Shown piece by piece: positions 1-9,275 of a stretch of DNA of 42,359 nucleotides. Origin of the DNA: Alphaproteobacteria bacterium. GTDB lineage: Bacteria > Pseudomonadota > Alphaproteobacteria > RF32 > CAG-239. Where the stretch lies: NCBI GenBank assembly GCA_017480745.1, contig JAFUSA010000008.1:150090-192448 (forward strand), read 5' to 3'. Below the pieces are notes generated by a model. It saw only the letters and a list, made by a program, of their open reading frames with translations, did not search any database and was not told the DNA's origin. The number at the start of each line of letters is the position of its first letter. The stretch's first letter is position 1. A program made the translations under genes and the position numbers.

Positions 1-243
1 ATAGAAGGTACGTGTCGGTGCAAATTCACCAAATTTGTGACCAACCATATCCTCGGTTACCAAAACCGGAATAAATTTGTGACCGTTATGAACACCAAAT
101 GTTAAACCAACAAACTGCGGTAACATGGTAGAACGGCGAGACCAAATTTTAATCACTTCATTACGGCTGGAATTTCTCGCAGCTTCAGCTTTCTTCAAGA
201 GATAGCCATCAACAAAAGGTCCTTTCCATACAGAACGTGTCAT
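1..243 (-). CDS. rpsS: 30S ribosomal protein S19 (partial, 3' end cut by window edge)
   Basis: The minus-strand reading frame begins with ATG at 241-243 and runs off the left edge after 81 codons; S19 is usually about 92 residues, so only the last dozen are missing. The start [15 protein letters not shown] and the later [11 protein letters not shown] and HNGHKFIPV stretches are classic S19. The protein sits in the head of the small subunit with S13 and binds 16S rRNA. It follows rplB by 15 bases in the canonical S10 operon order, with the AGGAGAAAAG-type ribosome binding site in that gap. Confidence 0.97.
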   Translation of the reverse strand, partial: MTRSVWKGPFVDGYLLKKAEAARNSSRNEVIKIWSRRSTMLPQFVGLTFGVHNGHKFIPVLVTEDMVGHKFGEFAPTRTFY

Positions 244-258
244 TAGCTTTTCTCCTTA

Positions 259-1092
259 TTAATTCTTGTTATCATGACGAGATCTCATAATAAAGCGATC
301 TGTCTTCTTGTTAGAACGTGTCTTAGCACCCTTAGTCGGTTTACCCCAAGGTGTAACCGGATGGCGTCCACCGGAGGTTCTACCTTCACCACCACCTAAC
401 GGGTGATCAACCGGGTTCATAGCCACACCGCGAGATACCGGACGTCTGCCCAACCAACGCGCGCGACCTGCCTTACCCAAAGATACGTTTTGATTATCCG
501 GATTAGATACTGCTCCAACCGTTGCCAAACATTCCTCACGAACAATTCTTAGTTCGCCGGAGTTTAATTTCAGTTGAACATATCCAGCATCTTTGCCGAC
601 AACCTGAGCATAACAACCGGCAGAACGAACTAATTGACCGCCCTTACCTGCGCGCAACTCAATGTTGTGAACAATAGTACCAACCGGCATATTTTTCAAA
701 GGCATAGCATTACCCGGTTTAATATCAGCTTTTTCAGCTGCAATAATTTTATCGCCGGATTTTAATCTTTGCGGAGCCAAAATATAAGCTTTTTCGCCGT
801 CACTATAGCTTACCAAAGCAATAAATGCCGTGCGATTCGGATCATATTCTATTCTCTCAACAACCGCCTCACAATCAAATTTATTACGTTTAAAGTCGAT
901 GATACGGTAACTGCGTTTATGACCGCCACCAATACGACGACTTGTAACGTGTCCGAAATTATCACGCCCACCAGTCTTGTTAAGACCTTTTGTCAGTTTC
1001 TTTTCAGGCTTGCCCTTGTATAACTCGCTTTTGTCAACGAGAATAAGTTGGCGACGACCTGCCGATGTGGGCTTATATGTATTCAAAGCCAT
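259..1092 (-). CDS. rplB: 50S ribosomal protein L2
   Basis: At 277 residues this is full length for bacterial L2. It starts [15 protein letters not shown] and ends in the basic C-terminal tail after [16 protein letters not shown], the highly conserved loop that lies near the peptidyl transferase centre; the essential His of that loop is present ([10 protein letters not shown]). L2 binds 23S rRNA and is needed for subunit association and peptidyl transfer. The gene lies 2 bases after rplW and 15 before rpsS, so it is translated within the S10 operon transcript. Nothing unusual is seen. Confidence 0.98.
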   Translation of the reverse strand: MALNTYKPTSAGRRQLILVDKSELYKGKPEKKLTKGLNKTGGRDNFGHVTSRRIGGGHKRSYRIIDFKRNKFDCEAVVERIEYDPNRTAFIALVSYSDGEKAYILAPQRLKSGDKIIAAEKADIKPGNAMPLKNMPVGTIVHNIELRAGKGGQLVRSAGCYAQVVGKDAGYVQLKLNSGELRIVREECLATVGAVSNPDNQNVSLGKAGRARWLGRRPVSRGVAMNPVDHPLGGGEGRTSGGRHPVTPWGKPTKGAKTRSNKKTDRFIMRSRHDNKN

Positions 1093-1094
1093 AA

Positions 1095-1409
1095 TTAAAT
1101 TCCTGTTGTTACATCAATATTTTGACCTTCGGCAAGAGTAATAATTGCCTTTTTGAAGTCTGAGCGTTGACCCTTATGACCTCTGAACATTTTGCTCTTA
1201 CCAAACTGTTTAATGGTATTTACCTTATTTACTTTTACGTTAAAGATGGCTTCCACAGCAGCTTTAACTTCATCTTTTGTTGCCGATAAAGGTACTAAAA
1301 ATACCACTTTTCCGGCTTCGGATGCTCCCATAGATTTTTCGGTAATTACCGGACGAATCAATGTATCATACATAGCCGCAGTTACATTGTTTGATTTGTT
1401 ATCAGCCAT
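1095..1409 (-). CDS. rplW: 50S ribosomal protein L23
   Basis: This 104-residue protein contains the L23 core [13 protein letters not shown] near residue 14, the [14 protein letters not shown] segment and the [18 protein letters not shown] stretch. L23 lines the polypeptide exit site and docks trigger factor and SRP. The first 12 residues ([12 protein letters not shown]) are a short polar extension compared with the minimal family member. The start overlaps the end of rplD by 8 bases, which implies translational coupling in the S10 operon. Confidence 0.96.
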   Translation of the reverse strand: MADNKSNNVTAAMYDTLIRPVITEKSMGASEAGKVVFLVPLSATKDEVKAAVEAIFNVKVNKVNTIKQFGKSKMFRGHKGQRSDFKKAIITLAEGQNIDVTTGI

Positions 1410-2025
1410 TTAATCTCTCCTCTAAGCAACTTACTGCATCTTTTGTTAACACCAATTTGTCCTTTTTCAAGATGTCATATACATTGGCGCCGATTGTCGG
1501 AAGAATATCAACTCCCTCGATATTGCGACTAGCCAAAGCAAAATTAACATCTACCTCCTTGCCATCAATGATTAAGCAGTTTGAAAGCCCGCAAGCATTT
1601 AATTTAGCAACTAAATCTTTTGTTTTCGGTGCCGACAACTTTGCTTCATCAATAACAACAAGGTTACCCTCTTGCGCTTTTGCAGAGAGAGCTGTTTTCA
1701 GACCTAATTTTCTGAACTTTTTAGTCAAGTCGAAAGAGTGATCTCTAACAACCGGACCAAATACTACACCACCCTTACGGAACTGCGCACCTTTTCTGGA
1801 ACCTTGACGAGCATTACCCGAACCTTTTTGTTTGAACGGTTTTGCCGCAGTCAAAGCCACATCAGAGCGACCTTTGGTAGCGTGTGTGCCGCTTTGCAAC
1901 TTAGCCAACTGCCATGTTACAACGCGTTGTAAAATATCAGCACGAACTTCCAAACCATAAATTGATTCGTTCAATTCTATTGAGCCAACATTTTTATTTT
2001 CCAAATTTAAGATGTCCTGTTTCAT
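1402..2025 (-). CDS. rplD: 50S ribosomal protein L4
   Basis: The product has 207 residues, normal for L4. The conserved basic loop that reaches into the exit tunnel is visible ([15 protein letters not shown] around residues 62-77), followed by GGVVFGP and the C-terminal alpha/beta domain. In Escherichia coli L4 also represses its own S10 operon by acting on the mRNA leader; the hairpin leader upstream of rpsJ here makes similar feedback conceivable, but that is inference. The gene follows rplC by 17 bases. Confidence 0.97.
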   Translation of the reverse strand: MKQDILNLENKNVGSIELNESIYGLEVRADILQRVVTWQLAKLQSGTHATKGRSDVALTAAKPFKQKGSGNARQGSRKGAQFRKGGVVFGPVVRDHSFDLTKKFRKLGLKTALSAKAQEGNLVVIDEAKLSAPKTKDLVAKLNACGLSNCLIIDGKEVDVNFALASRNIEGVDILPTIGANVYDILKKDKLVLTKDAVSCLEERLNG

Positions 2026-2042
2026 TTTTTTATTTCCTTAAC

Positions 2043-2765
2043 TTATTCTGCACTCTCAACCGGAGCTTCGGTTGTCGCAACAGGTTCATCAACTTTCTTT
2101 AATCCGGCAGGCATCGGCAAAGCAACTGTTGCCGGTTTTTTAATAGCGTCGGTAATTCTTACCCACGCATTCTCACACCCCGGAACGCCACCTTTAACCA
2201 AGATCAAGCCTTTTGAAGGATCAACAGACACCACTTTTAAGTTTTGAACGGTAACGCGTTCAGCACCCATGTGGCCGGCCATTTTTTTACCCTTAAATAC
2301 TTTACCCGGATCTTGTCTTTGTCCTGTAGAACCATGGGAACGGTGAGAAATTGACACACCGTGAGACGCTTCCAAACCGGCAAAATTATGACGTTTCATT
2401 ACGCCGGCAAAACCTTTACCGTTAGAAGTTGCACAAACATCAACATATTGTCCGGCAACAAAATGTTCCACAGATAATTCATCGCCGATAGAAAGTAAGC
2501 AATCTTCAGAAACTCTGAATTCGCCCAATTTTTTCTTCGGTTCAACCTTAGCCTTTGCAAAATATCCCTTCATCGGCTTGCTTACGTTTTTGGCTTTAAT
2601 AGCGCCGGTACCTAATTGAACGGCGTTATAACCATCTTTTTCAGTGGTTTTAACATTAACCACCTGCAAACCTTCAACGCTCAAAACAGTAACAGGAACA
2701 TGAGTTCCGTCTGCTTGAAAAATGCGGGACATTCCTAATTTTTTTGCGATTAGACCAGTACGCAT
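2043..2765 (-). CDS. rplC: 50S ribosomal protein L3
   Basis: The 240-residue protein starts [16 protein letters not shown], the standard L3 N-terminus, and carries the conserved [35 protein letters not shown] region (residues about 133-170) that contacts the peptidyl transferase centre. The conserved Gln of the GQRQDPG loop, methylated by PrmB in some bacteria, is present. A tail of about 20 residues rich in Glu, Val and Ala extends past the usual C-terminus, as is common in alphaproteobacterial L3. The gap to rpsJ (about 60 bases) is the longest within this operon. Confidence 0.97.
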   Translation of the reverse strand: MRTGLIAKKLGMSRIFQADGTHVPVTVLSVEGLQVVNVKTTEKDGYNAVQLGTGAIKAKNVSKPMKGYFAKAKVEPKKKLGEFRVSEDCLLSIGDELSVEHFVAGQYVDVCATSNGKGFAGVMKRHNFAGLEASHGVSISHRSHGSTGQRQDPGKVFKGKKMAGHMGAERVTVQNLKVVSVDPSKGLILVKGGVPGCENAWVRITDAIKKPATVALPMPAGLKKVDEPVATTEAPVESAE

Positions 2766-2825
2766 TATTATTTTTTCCTTTTCTTAATAGGTTGACTATC
2801 TCGCAAGAGATGCCAACATTAATTA

Positions 2826-3134
2826 CTACAATTTAATTTCAACATTTACACCGGCAGCCAAGTCTAACTTCATCAAAGCATCAACTGTTTGCGGTGTTGG
2901 GTTAACAATATCCAAAAGTCTTTTATGTGTGCGGATTTCGAACTGCTCACGAGATTTTTTATCTACGTGCGGAGAACGGTTTACCGTAAACTTTTCGATT
3001 TTGTTAGGCAGAGGAATCGGACCTCTTACGTTAGCGCCTGTTCTTTTAGCAGTATGCACAATCTCTGCCGTAGAGAGGTCGAGCAATCTGTGATCAAAAG
3101 CTTTCAAGCGTATTCTTATATTTTGTGTTTCCAT
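2826..3134 (-). CDS. rpsJ: 30S ribosomal protein S10
   Basis: Starting at ATG 3132-3134 the product is 102 residues: [33 protein letters not shown] and so on, matching S10 (NusE) from end to end. An in-frame ATG further upstream (3183-3185) would add 17 residues absent from the family, whereas the chosen start has AGGAAAA upstream, so the internal start is preferred. S10 is the first gene of the operon and also acts in transcription antitermination with NusB. The fusA/tuf genes that often precede it are absent; a dedicated promoter and leader lie upstream instead. Confidence 0.97.
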   Translation of the reverse strand: METQNIRIRLKAFDHRLLDLSTAEIVHTAKRTGANVRGPIPLPNKIEKFTVNRSPHVDKKSREQFEIRTHKRLLDIVNPTPQTVDALMKLDLAAGVNVEIKL

Positions 3135-3207
3135 TTTATATTTTTTCCTATAGCTAAACAGCAAAATAACCTTTTCGGGAACCATGCCGTCTAAATTTTG
3201 TTAAATT

Positions 3208-3238
3208 TTGCAAACTCTTTCGCAACAAAGGTTTGCAA
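3208..3238 (-). promoter_or_regulatory. S10 operon leader hairpin (candidate autoregulatory site)
   Basis: Within the roughly 160-nt leader between the promoter and rpsJ, an 8-bp inverted repeat (TTGCAAAC and GTTTGCAA) encloses a second helix (CTTT with AAAG, loop GTTGCG). There is no T-run after it, so it is not an intrinsic terminator. In gammaproteobacteria L4 binds the S10 leader to repress the operon; whether this hairpin does so is inference. Confidence 0.45.
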
Positions 3239-3298
3239 TATGTTTTATATTTGCTTCGCTGCGAGGTAAACCCTCTCAAAACAATTGTTGTGGGGCGC

Positions 3299-3327
3299 TT
3301 ATAACATAACAAAAAAGCAAAAGTCAA
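3299..3327 (-). promoter_or_regulatory. Sigma-70-type promoter of the S10 operon
   Basis: On the minus strand TTGACT (3322-3327) and TTATAA (3299-3304) are separated by 17 bases of T-rich spacer. The predicted transcript starts near 3292 and has a leader of about 160 nt. The -35 and spacer closely resemble those of the pilin cassettes elsewhere in the window, so all use the housekeeping-type promoter. The rest of 3340-3500 is AT-rich and shows no gene. Confidence 0.7.
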
Positions 3328-3511
3328 GTGAAAAATTTAAAAAAATGTAAAAAAGTGGCAAAAAGGCAAAAAGCTTGTATTTTTTGGCTGAAATCAGCGA
3401 TTTTTTAAGGGTAATATTTATCAAATACAGTCATTTTTTTAATAAATCAGCCGATTTTTCATATTTCAGTAATCAAAAATCCTCCACCGATTCGCTTTTA
3501 ATTAGACACAC

Positions 3512-3557
3512 AAAAAAAACACCTTTGGTCTTTTTCGCATTACAAAGGTGTTTTTTT
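3512..3557 (-). terminator. Intrinsic terminator after the tandem pilin genes
   Basis: A 9-bp perfect stem (ACACCTTTG with CAAAGGTGT), with a 15-base loop, is followed on the minus strand by a run of eight T. It lies about 17 bases beyond the stop codon of the pilin at 3574. Confidence 0.8.
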
Positions 3558-3573
3558 ATTTTGTGCAGAAAAA

Positions 3574-4242
3574 TTACTTAAAAGTCAAGTAAATTGTTGC
3601 ACCATCAGCGCAATAAGTTGCTGCCGTCGCCGCCGGCATCGGCGCCGGATAAGTATTATCCCCGACAATACTTAAATAGTTTTTTTTAGTCGAACTACTG
3701 AGGTAATTATCTACTTGCTTAAAATATGTCGTATTATTATATGCAATATTATATACATTAGGAACAGACAAACCGGCAAAACCATTAATCGACGGAGAGC
3801 CCCAATTTTTAGTTGCCAATTCCATACACACGGTTTCACTCAAATTAAAAATACCTAAAACATATAAAGATGCTTTAAGTGCATAACTTTCATTTGGATT
3901 AGGAGCATACACAACATAAAATTCATCATTTTTGCCGTAAAATCTATATGGATTATTTGTATCGTAAGTTAAATCGCTCGGATATGCTTTACCTCTATAT
4001 AAATATGTGGTAAACAAGTATCCTTTTTTTGCTGATGATGATGTGGCTGTATTATCATAATCTCTTACCAAAACTCGTGCCTTGTTAGCCAAATCTCCGG
4101 CGTAATCCATAATTTGGTTCGCCTTACGTTGATCGTTCATCTTATTTATCATACCGAAGCCACCGATGGTAATAACCCCGATTACCGCCAAAACCCCCAA
4201 CATTTCCAACATAGAACGTCCGTTTTCCAAATTATTTTTCAT
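3574..4242 (-). CDS. Type IV prepilin-like protein (tandem subfamily, second gene)
   Basis: A 222-residue product from ATG 4240-4242, which has a strong GGAGGAGA site just upstream; longer in-frame starts run into the preceding pilin and are rejected. The N-terminus MKNNLENGRSMLEMLGVLAVIGV is a prepilin signal: short charged leader, Gly, then a hydrophobic helix with Glu at +5. The mature region has the family motif VCMELATKNW (Cys 5 residues before the Leu-Ala step) and ends PMPAATAATYCADG..., giving a likely Cys-Cys loop as in type IV pilins. It lies 19 bases after the related gene at 4262 and shares the same transcript. Role (pilus subunit or pseudopilin) is inferred from the family; there is no assembly ATPase or peptidase in the window. 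Confidence 0.8.
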   Translation of the reverse strand: MKNNLENGRSMLEMLGVLAVIGVITIGGFGMINKMNDQRKANQIMDYAGDLANKARVLVRDYDNTATSSSAKKGYLFTTYLYRGKAYPSDLTYDTNNPYRFYGKNDEFYVVYAPNPNESYALKASLYVLGIFNLSETVCMELATKNWGSPSINGFAGLSVPNVYNIAYNNTTYFKQVDNYLSSSTKKNYLSIVGDNTYPAPMPAATAATYCADGATIYLTFK

Positions 4243-4261
4243 ATTAAATCTCCTCCATAAA

Positions 4262-4870
4262 TTATTTGCTGCAACCGGCATACCATAATTGCACCGTATT
4301 ATTATCATCCGCACAATTGTTGGCTGCGGTTGCCGCCGGCATAGGGTAAGTGCTCGAATTCGAACGCACTGCCGCTGTATTGGTGCCACTATCAGAGCTC
4401 ATAAAACTCTTAAAATCGCCGGAACCTACTGCTACCCCTATAATACCGGTTGTTTCATATCTGCCCCAGTCATTGGTTGCAACATCCATACAAACATCAT
4501 CATCCAAACCGCTGATTTTTATATAAAAATAGCGAAAACCGTCTTTTTTATAGGCATTTATGTAATATTTAACATCCAATGAACCGGTATAATATTTATC
4601 CGAACTACTATAAGTTAATCCTTTCGGATATGCCTCGGATTTATATAAAAACTGACCGTATGCACCCTTGCTATCATAGGCATCACTGTATTGACAGGCC
4701 AACTTTTTAGTGGCGGTTGCCAAATTTGTGGCTTCGGCTATAACTTGTCCCTTTTTCTGCGCCCGAATTGCCTTACTGACCACCCCCAAACCACCGACGG
4801 TTACAACGGCAACAATCGCTAACACCCCTAACATTTCTATCATTGTGCGACCGTTTTCGCTTATTTTCAT
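4262..4870 (-). CDS. Type IV prepilin-like protein (tandem subfamily, first gene)
   Basis: About 202 residues from ATG 4868-4870, eight bases after AGGGGTG; a TTG two codons earlier is possible but less well placed. The signal is MKISENGRTMIEMLGVLAIVAVV, again with Gly-Arg at the predicted prepilin peptidase site and Glu at +5. The ectodomain carries DVCMDVATNDW and a C-terminal PMPAATAANNC motif, so the conserved Cys pair matches the downstream pilin. The two tandem genes differ from the scattered cassettes by having VTVGGLGV/ITIGGFGM after the helix and by lacking the structured leader RNA. They begin right after the terminator at 4916. Confidence 0.8.
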   Translation of the reverse strand: MKISENGRTMIEMLGVLAIVAVVTVGGLGVVSKAIRAQKKGQVIAEATNLATATKKLACQYSDAYDSKGAYGQFLYKSEAYPKGLTYSSSDKYYTGSLDVKYYINAYKKDGFRYFYIKISGLDDDVCMDVATNDWGRYETTGIIGVAVGSGDFKSFMSSDSGTNTAAVRSNSSTYPMPAATAANNCADDNNTVQLWYAGCSK

Positions 4871-4915
4871 TCTCAATGCACCCCTTTTATTGTTTCATGA
4901 TGCTTATTATCTGAC

Positions 4916-4946
4916 AAAAAATAGCCCCTGTCAAGGGGCTATTTTT
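4916..4946. terminator. Bidirectional-looking intrinsic terminator
   Basis: AAAAATAGCCCC and GGGGCTATTTTT form a 12-bp perfect stem with a 6-base loop. It ends the comM/Cys-rich protein transcript on the minus strand and separates it from the tandem pilins. Because the stem is flanked by A and T runs it could act in either direction. Confidence 0.85.
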
Positions 4947-4962
4947 CGCCGAACTCAAAATA

Positions 4963-6957
4963 TTATTTACGGTCTTTCTTTTTCATAACTTCCGGAGCTT
5001 TCTGAATAATTTTGATTTGCTCGGTAACCGGTTTATAAACCGTCTGTTGCCACGGGCTTTCTTCAACATATTCATGTCCGCAAATACTTATTCCCAAGCT
5101 GCGCAAAGCAGTTTCTGTCGGAACATAAACATCTAAACCGTCATCGGTTTTAATGCCGGAATGTGCCATACCGCTTACGGTGCAGTCTTTATGGAACAAA
5201 GCTCCACCAACCGTAACGTTTTGAATAAAGGTATTAGCTAATATTTCGGCGCCTTTTTCCTCGGTATAGCGATAACCTTCAATTTTGGCGGAATTTTCTA
5301 AATAATTCTGCCCATCCTTGAAGTCTTGAACATTCAGAAGTCCCAAAGTTAAGAAACCGTCACGCCCTACTTCCGGCAAGCTCAGATTCAAAGCCAACGG
5401 AGTATATTGCGTGCTCTGATCCAAAACAATCAAGGCCGTATTTTTACTTGGGTTAATACGAACTGCACGTCCACTCAATTCTTCGTTGCGAATGGTTTTG
5501 ATTTTATATGTATTATCTTTACTGTCAATCAAATCACCCGAAGTCAGAATAAAACGATCAGATATTAACAATCCGGCACCTTTACGCCCGTTTGCACTCT
5601 CAATTTGCACCACAGACGAACGCATACGATACATTGTTTCCGGCGTCAAAGCTTTGCATGGATCGGTTGCAATAACGCAAAGCTTATCTAAATCTTTAAC
5701 ATCGCCGGTGTCAATCCACGTATCATCAACAATTTGGCAGCTACCGTTTTGAATCAGTTGACCGCTTTCATCAATGCAAGAATTGATAATTTCATGCGCA
5801 TCTACAACTTCTCCTTGTTCAACAATTTCAACTTTTTCCGGAATTGGCAAAGCCGGTAACGGAGATTGGCAGCAACATTGTCTTAAATCTGCTCCCGGAC
5901 GGCTTAATTCGCAATTTTTAGCACATTCATATTCCTTGCGATAGCCACATTTCATAGGATTACGAACACGTTCTTCCTCAACAAGAGCATTACGAACTGC
6001 TGCTAATTCAACAGCATCAACTCTGTTCATCAAACGTTCTTCAAAACCTGCTTTCATACGCAAGTTGCTTGCAGCATCGGCAAAAGCACGTTCAATCAAC
6101 TTAATTTCGCCGTTTTCTTCACCTTTGCGTAACTCAGCATAACCATTGGTTTCGCCTTTCCAAAACATTTTTGTTTTGCTTAAATCCATCAATCTCCAAA
6201 CTACCGTAATTTCGGAGGATCCGTGACGAGCATCACTCTTTTCGGCGTTATCCCAATCATATTCATCACAAACGTTCATAAAGTAGTTAGTGATTTCTGC
6301 CGTCAAAACATATTCCGGCATTTCCGCAGGTGTTGTTTGCAAACACAAATCCTTAGGCATAGGTAACACTTTATAGCAATCACCGACTGTTTCTTCAAAC
6401 ACTGAGGCAAAATTGATATTCTTTTCTAAAATACGTCCTTTATTCAAGGTAGCCTCTTTATCAAAACGACGGCAACCGAAAATGCGGAATCTATAATTTC
6501 CTAAATGGCTGCTGAACGGACCATCGCCCTCATTGTTACGAATACGAAAATCAACATGTTCCAACGCAATAGGTGCCATTTTGCAACAATTACGTTTCAT
6601 GGCTTCCGGCACTACCGGTGTATAAGGAACATAATTCACCAATTCCGTGCGTCTGGCCGCACAGCGGTTACACATTCCCGGAACACGCGCTTTTTGCTTA
6701 GAGCAACGTTTACAAGGTCCACCCGGAAACAGGCTGCCGTCTTTATCTTTTGAGCAATTCGGGCAAACTCCTCCCGGAAATAAACTGCCATCCTTATCGG
6801 CAGCATATTGTTGCGTTGTCTGTGGCAAAGCCACTTCCTCATATGTATAAGTTACACGACTTTGTGTGCGATCAGCCACTGCCAAGCCGATAACTGACGT
6901 GCTGAACCCCAAGGCCGCAACCAACGCAAATAATATTTTTTTGTTTTTGTTCATCAT
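4963..6957 (-). CDS. Secreted Cys-rich protein with degenerate trypsin-like domain
   Basis: This 664-residue protein has a signal peptide (MMNKNKKILFALVAALGFS...AVA). After it come three short CxxC units (CPNCSK, CKRCSK, CNRCAARR), two of them in near-identical repeats beginning DKDGSLFPGG. A middle region (about 125-330) contains a domain of the secreted-lipoprotein type that I cannot name, and a second Cys-rich patch lies near 335-370. The C-terminal part (about 440-620) looks like a chymotrypsin-fold protease (VVQIES, GAGLLISDRFILTSGDLI, NTALIVLDQS, VGGALF), but the positions normally holding His, Asp and Ser are Gly, Thr and Gly, so it is probably inactive and may bind peptide or partner. 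It is 8 bases after comM in the same transcript. Confidence 0.75.
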   Translation of the reverse strand: MMNKNKKILFALVAALGFSTSVIGLAVADRTQSRVTYTYEEVALPQTTQQYAADKDGSLFPGGVCPNCSKDKDGSLFPGGPCKRCSKQKARVPGMCNRCAARRTELVNYVPYTPVVPEAMKRNCCKMAPIALEHVDFRIRNNEGDGPFSSHLGNYRFRIFGCRRFDKEATLNKGRILEKNINFASVFEETVGDCYKVLPMPKDLCLQTTPAEMPEYVLTAEITNYFMNVCDEYDWDNAEKSDARHGSSEITVVWRLMDLSKTKMFWKGETNGYAELRKGEENGEIKLIERAFADAASNLRMKAGFEERLMNRVDAVELAAVRNALVEEERVRNPMKCGYRKEYECAKNCELSRPGADLRQCCCQSPLPALPIPEKVEIVEQGEVVDAHEIINSCIDESGQLIQNGSCQIVDDTWIDTGDVKDLDKLCVIATDPCKALTPETMYRMRSSVVQIESANGRKGAGLLISDRFILTSGDLIDSKDNTYKIKTIRNEELSGRAVRINPSKNTALIVLDQSTQYTPLALNLSLPEVGRDGFLTLGLLNVQDFKDGQNYLENSAKIEGYRYTEEKGAEILANTFIQNVTVGGALFHKDCTVSGMAHSGIKTDDGLDVYVPTETALRSLGISICGHEYVEESPWQQTVYKPVTEQIKIIQKAPEVMKKKDRK

Positions 6958-6965
6958 ATTTTCTC

Positions 6966-8489
6966 CTATACCTGTTTCGTCGGCATAACATATCTGTATG
7001 ACAACGCCTCTGCTATATGTTTTTTAGACACATTTTTTTCATTTTGCAAGTCTGCAATTGTTCTTGCTAACTTTAAAGTGCGATGATATGCACGTGCCGA
7101 CATTTTCATTTTATCGGCAAAACCTACCAAAAGCTTTTTGGCATCTTCATCAAGCACGGTAACCTCTTCCAACACATCGCCTTTTAATTGTGAGTTGGTG
7201 TGCAAATGAGGATACCCTAACCTATTAAATCTATCCTGTTGAATTTTACGCGCGGCAATTACTCTTTCACGAATGGTTGCCGAACTTTCGCCTTTCGCCG
7301 TTTCCGCTATATCCCACGGACTGACCGGCGGAACCTGAATATGAATATCAAATCTGTCCATCAACGGACCGGATATTTTGCTTTGATATTCTTCGGCACA
7401 CTTCGGAGCACGCGAACACTCCTGCCCATCCATTCCCAAATATCCGCAACGACAAGGATTCATTGCCGCAATCAACTGAAAATTGGCCGGATATTGTGTG
7501 TGGCAATGCACACGAGAAATGGTTACATAGCCGGTTTCTATCGGTTGGCGCAGCGCCTCCAAAGTTGAACGATTGAACTCCGGAAGCTCATCCAAGAATA
7601 ACACGCCGTTATGCGCCAAAGATATTTCTCCGGGGATTCCTTTGCGTCCTCCACCTATCAAAGCCGGCGTTGAAGCGCTGTGATGCGGATCACGATACGG
7701 ACGTTCAAAGCTTATCTCTCCATCTTTTAACTCACCGGCAACTGAATGAATCATACACGTTTCCAAAGCTTCTTCGGTGGTTAACGGCGGCAAAATAGTT
7801 ATCATTCGCGCTGCTAACATAGATTTTCCGGCTCCCGGAGTGCCCACCATAAGCATATTATGTGCACCAGCCGCAGCAATTTCCAACGCACGTTTAGCGG
7901 TTTCCTGCCCTTTTACATCGGCCATATCCAAATCTGATATTTTGCTTTTTTTCTGCTTAGCCACCGGCATCGGCAACTGTTGAGTTCCTTTGAAATGATT
8001 TATAAGTGATAGCAAATCCGGAGCGGCAATAACATCTTTCAGCCCTGCCCAAACAGCCTCACTCCCCTGCGGCTCAGGGCATATTAACCCTTTATTGATA
8101 CGATTTGCATGAATCGCCACCGGCAAAACTCCGTTTACCGGCATAATCAAACCATCAAGCCCCAACTCGCCGATTACCACATAATTATTAACATCTTCGG
8201 CGCTTACCACACCTAAACCGGCCAACAAAGCCAACGCAATCGGCAAATCAAAGTGAGAACCCTCTTTCAACAAATCAGCAGGCGCTAAGTTAATTATTAT
8301 GCGCTTGGCCGGCAACTCAATTCCTATGGTATTCAAGGCTGCTCGCACACGTTCTTTGCTTTCAGCAATGGTTTTATCCGGCAAACCGACAATATTAAAA
8401 GCCGGAAGACCGGAAGTAATTTGCAGCTGCAAATCAACATCCAGCGTGTTTAATCCGTTAAAAGCTATGGTATTAACATGAGCTAACAT
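6966..8489 (-). CDS. comM: YifB/ComM family Mg-chelatase-like AAA+ ATPase
   Basis: The 507-residue protein has the ComM arrangement: an N-terminal Lon-protease-like fold (residues 1-170, with GLPAFNIVGLPD), a Walker A motif GTPGAGKSML near 215, Walker B GVLFLDELPEF near 295, the Cys-rich insert CRCGYLG...CSRAPKC near 347-365, and the C-terminal Mg_chelatase_C domain (SARAYHRTLKLARTIADL). ComM is a hexameric branch-migration helicase that extends heteroduplexes during natural transformation; outside competent species its job is less clear. It starts 1 base from the end of the upstream lipoprotein gene. Its presence near many pilin genes is suggestive of DNA uptake, but no other competence gene is visible. 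Confidence 0.92.
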   Translation of the reverse strand: MLAHVNTIAFNGLNTLDVDLQLQITSGLPAFNIVGLPDKTIAESKERVRAALNTIGIELPAKRIIINLAPADLLKEGSHFDLPIALALLAGLGVVSAEDVNNYVVIGELGLDGLIMPVNGVLPVAIHANRINKGLICPEPQGSEAVWAGLKDVIAAPDLLSLINHFKGTQQLPMPVAKQKKSKISDLDMADVKGQETAKRALEIAAAGAHNMLMVGTPGAGKSMLAARMITILPPLTTEEALETCMIHSVAGELKDGEISFERPYRDPHHSASTPALIGGGRKGIPGEISLAHNGVLFLDELPEFNRSTLEALRQPIETGYVTISRVHCHTQYPANFQLIAAMNPCRCGYLGMDGQECSRAPKCAEEYQSKISGPLMDRFDIHIQVPPVSPWDIAETAKGESSATIRERVIAARKIQQDRFNRLGYPHLHTNSQLKGDVLEEVTVLDEDAKKLLVGFADKMKMSARAYHRTLKLARTIADLQNEKNVSKKHIAEALSYRYVMPTKQV

Positions 8490-8490
8490 C

Positions 8491-9144
8491 TTACCACCTC
8501 GGCACTAACTCCCCTTCACGCCAACGTCTGCCCGGATATACTCCGCGACGCAGACTATCATATTTTGCCGCTAAATACGGGATATTATTGATGCGACGAT
8601 AGCACGAACTTTCCAAACGACGAGCGCAATCTTCCGCTTGTTCGGCAGTTCCTTGGCAAAATACAAGAACACGAGTATTTAAATTTTCCAGCACAACTTC
8701 GGTAGCGTTATATTTATTGTTATAAACTTGTGGAAACTCTCCCTGTGGCTGTGAAAAATCCTCTTCCGGTTCACTCGGAATAACCGGTTCCTGTTTAGGC
8801 TCCGGCTTTTTCTCTACATCAATGGTAACAGCTTCTTGTTCCACTTGATTTGTTACCTGATCTGAAACATTTTCTTCCGGCATATTATTCGCAACAGGCA
8901 ATTCTTCGGCAGCATGCGCATTCAAAATTTCTATATATTCATCAAGTGCTGCTTCATCGTATTCTTCACAGGCCGGAAGTTGCAGAACTCCCTCCTCATC
9001 GCGAAATTCTACAACAGTTTCATGCTCGCATTGCATTTTAACTTCCGGCTGAGCAAAATATGGAGCGCCGAGATCTTCACTTGTTTCACAAGCACTCAAA
9101 AGACCGGCTGAAAGCACCGATAATAAAAACAATTTCAACTTCAT
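8491..9144 (-). CDS. Outer-membrane-type lipoprotein of unknown function
   Basis: The 217-residue product begins with a lipoprotein signal peptide ending in the lipobox LLSAC at residues 15-19. The middle (about 70-130) is acidic and low-complexity, rich in Glu, Pro and Val, likely disordered. The C-terminal part has a compact region with three Cys (VLVFCQGTAEQAEDCARRLESSCYRR) followed by YLAAKYDSLRRGVYPGRRW. I do not recognise the family. It is the first gene of the lipoprotein-comM-Cys-rich protein operon. Confidence 0.7.
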   Translation of the reverse strand: MKLKLFLLSVLSAGLLSACETSEDLGAPYFAQPEVKMQCEHETVVEFRDEEGVLQLPACEEYDEAALDEYIEILNAHAAEELPVANNMPEENVSDQVTNQVEQEAVTIDVEKKPEPKQEPVIPSEPEEDFSQPQGEFPQVYNNKYNATEVVLENLNTRVLVFCQGTAEQAEDCARRLESSCYRRINNIPYLAAKYDSLRRGVYPGRRWREGELVPRW

Positions 9145-9275
9145 TTGACACCTTCAAACAAATTCTTTGGTGCCAGCATAAACCAAAAGTGTTAAAATAA
9201 TATTTATAAGAGAAAAGTTTATTTTAGCGGTTGAAAGTTACCATTCGGCACTTTTGGTGATTTTATAAAAAATAT

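Noticed and set aside
3135..3185. N-terminal extension of S10 to an upstream ATG
   Set aside because: The extra 17 residues are absent from the family and the internal ATG has its own ribosome site.
4350..4380. tRNA-like GAATTCGAAC stretch
   Set aside because: No cloverleaf partners and it lies inside pilin codons. I saw no convincing tRNA or rRNA gene anywhere in the window.
4243..4389. Upstream start for the second tandem pilin
   Set aside because: The added residues overlap the first pilin in another frame; the prepilin signal begins exactly at the internal ATG after GGAGGAGA.
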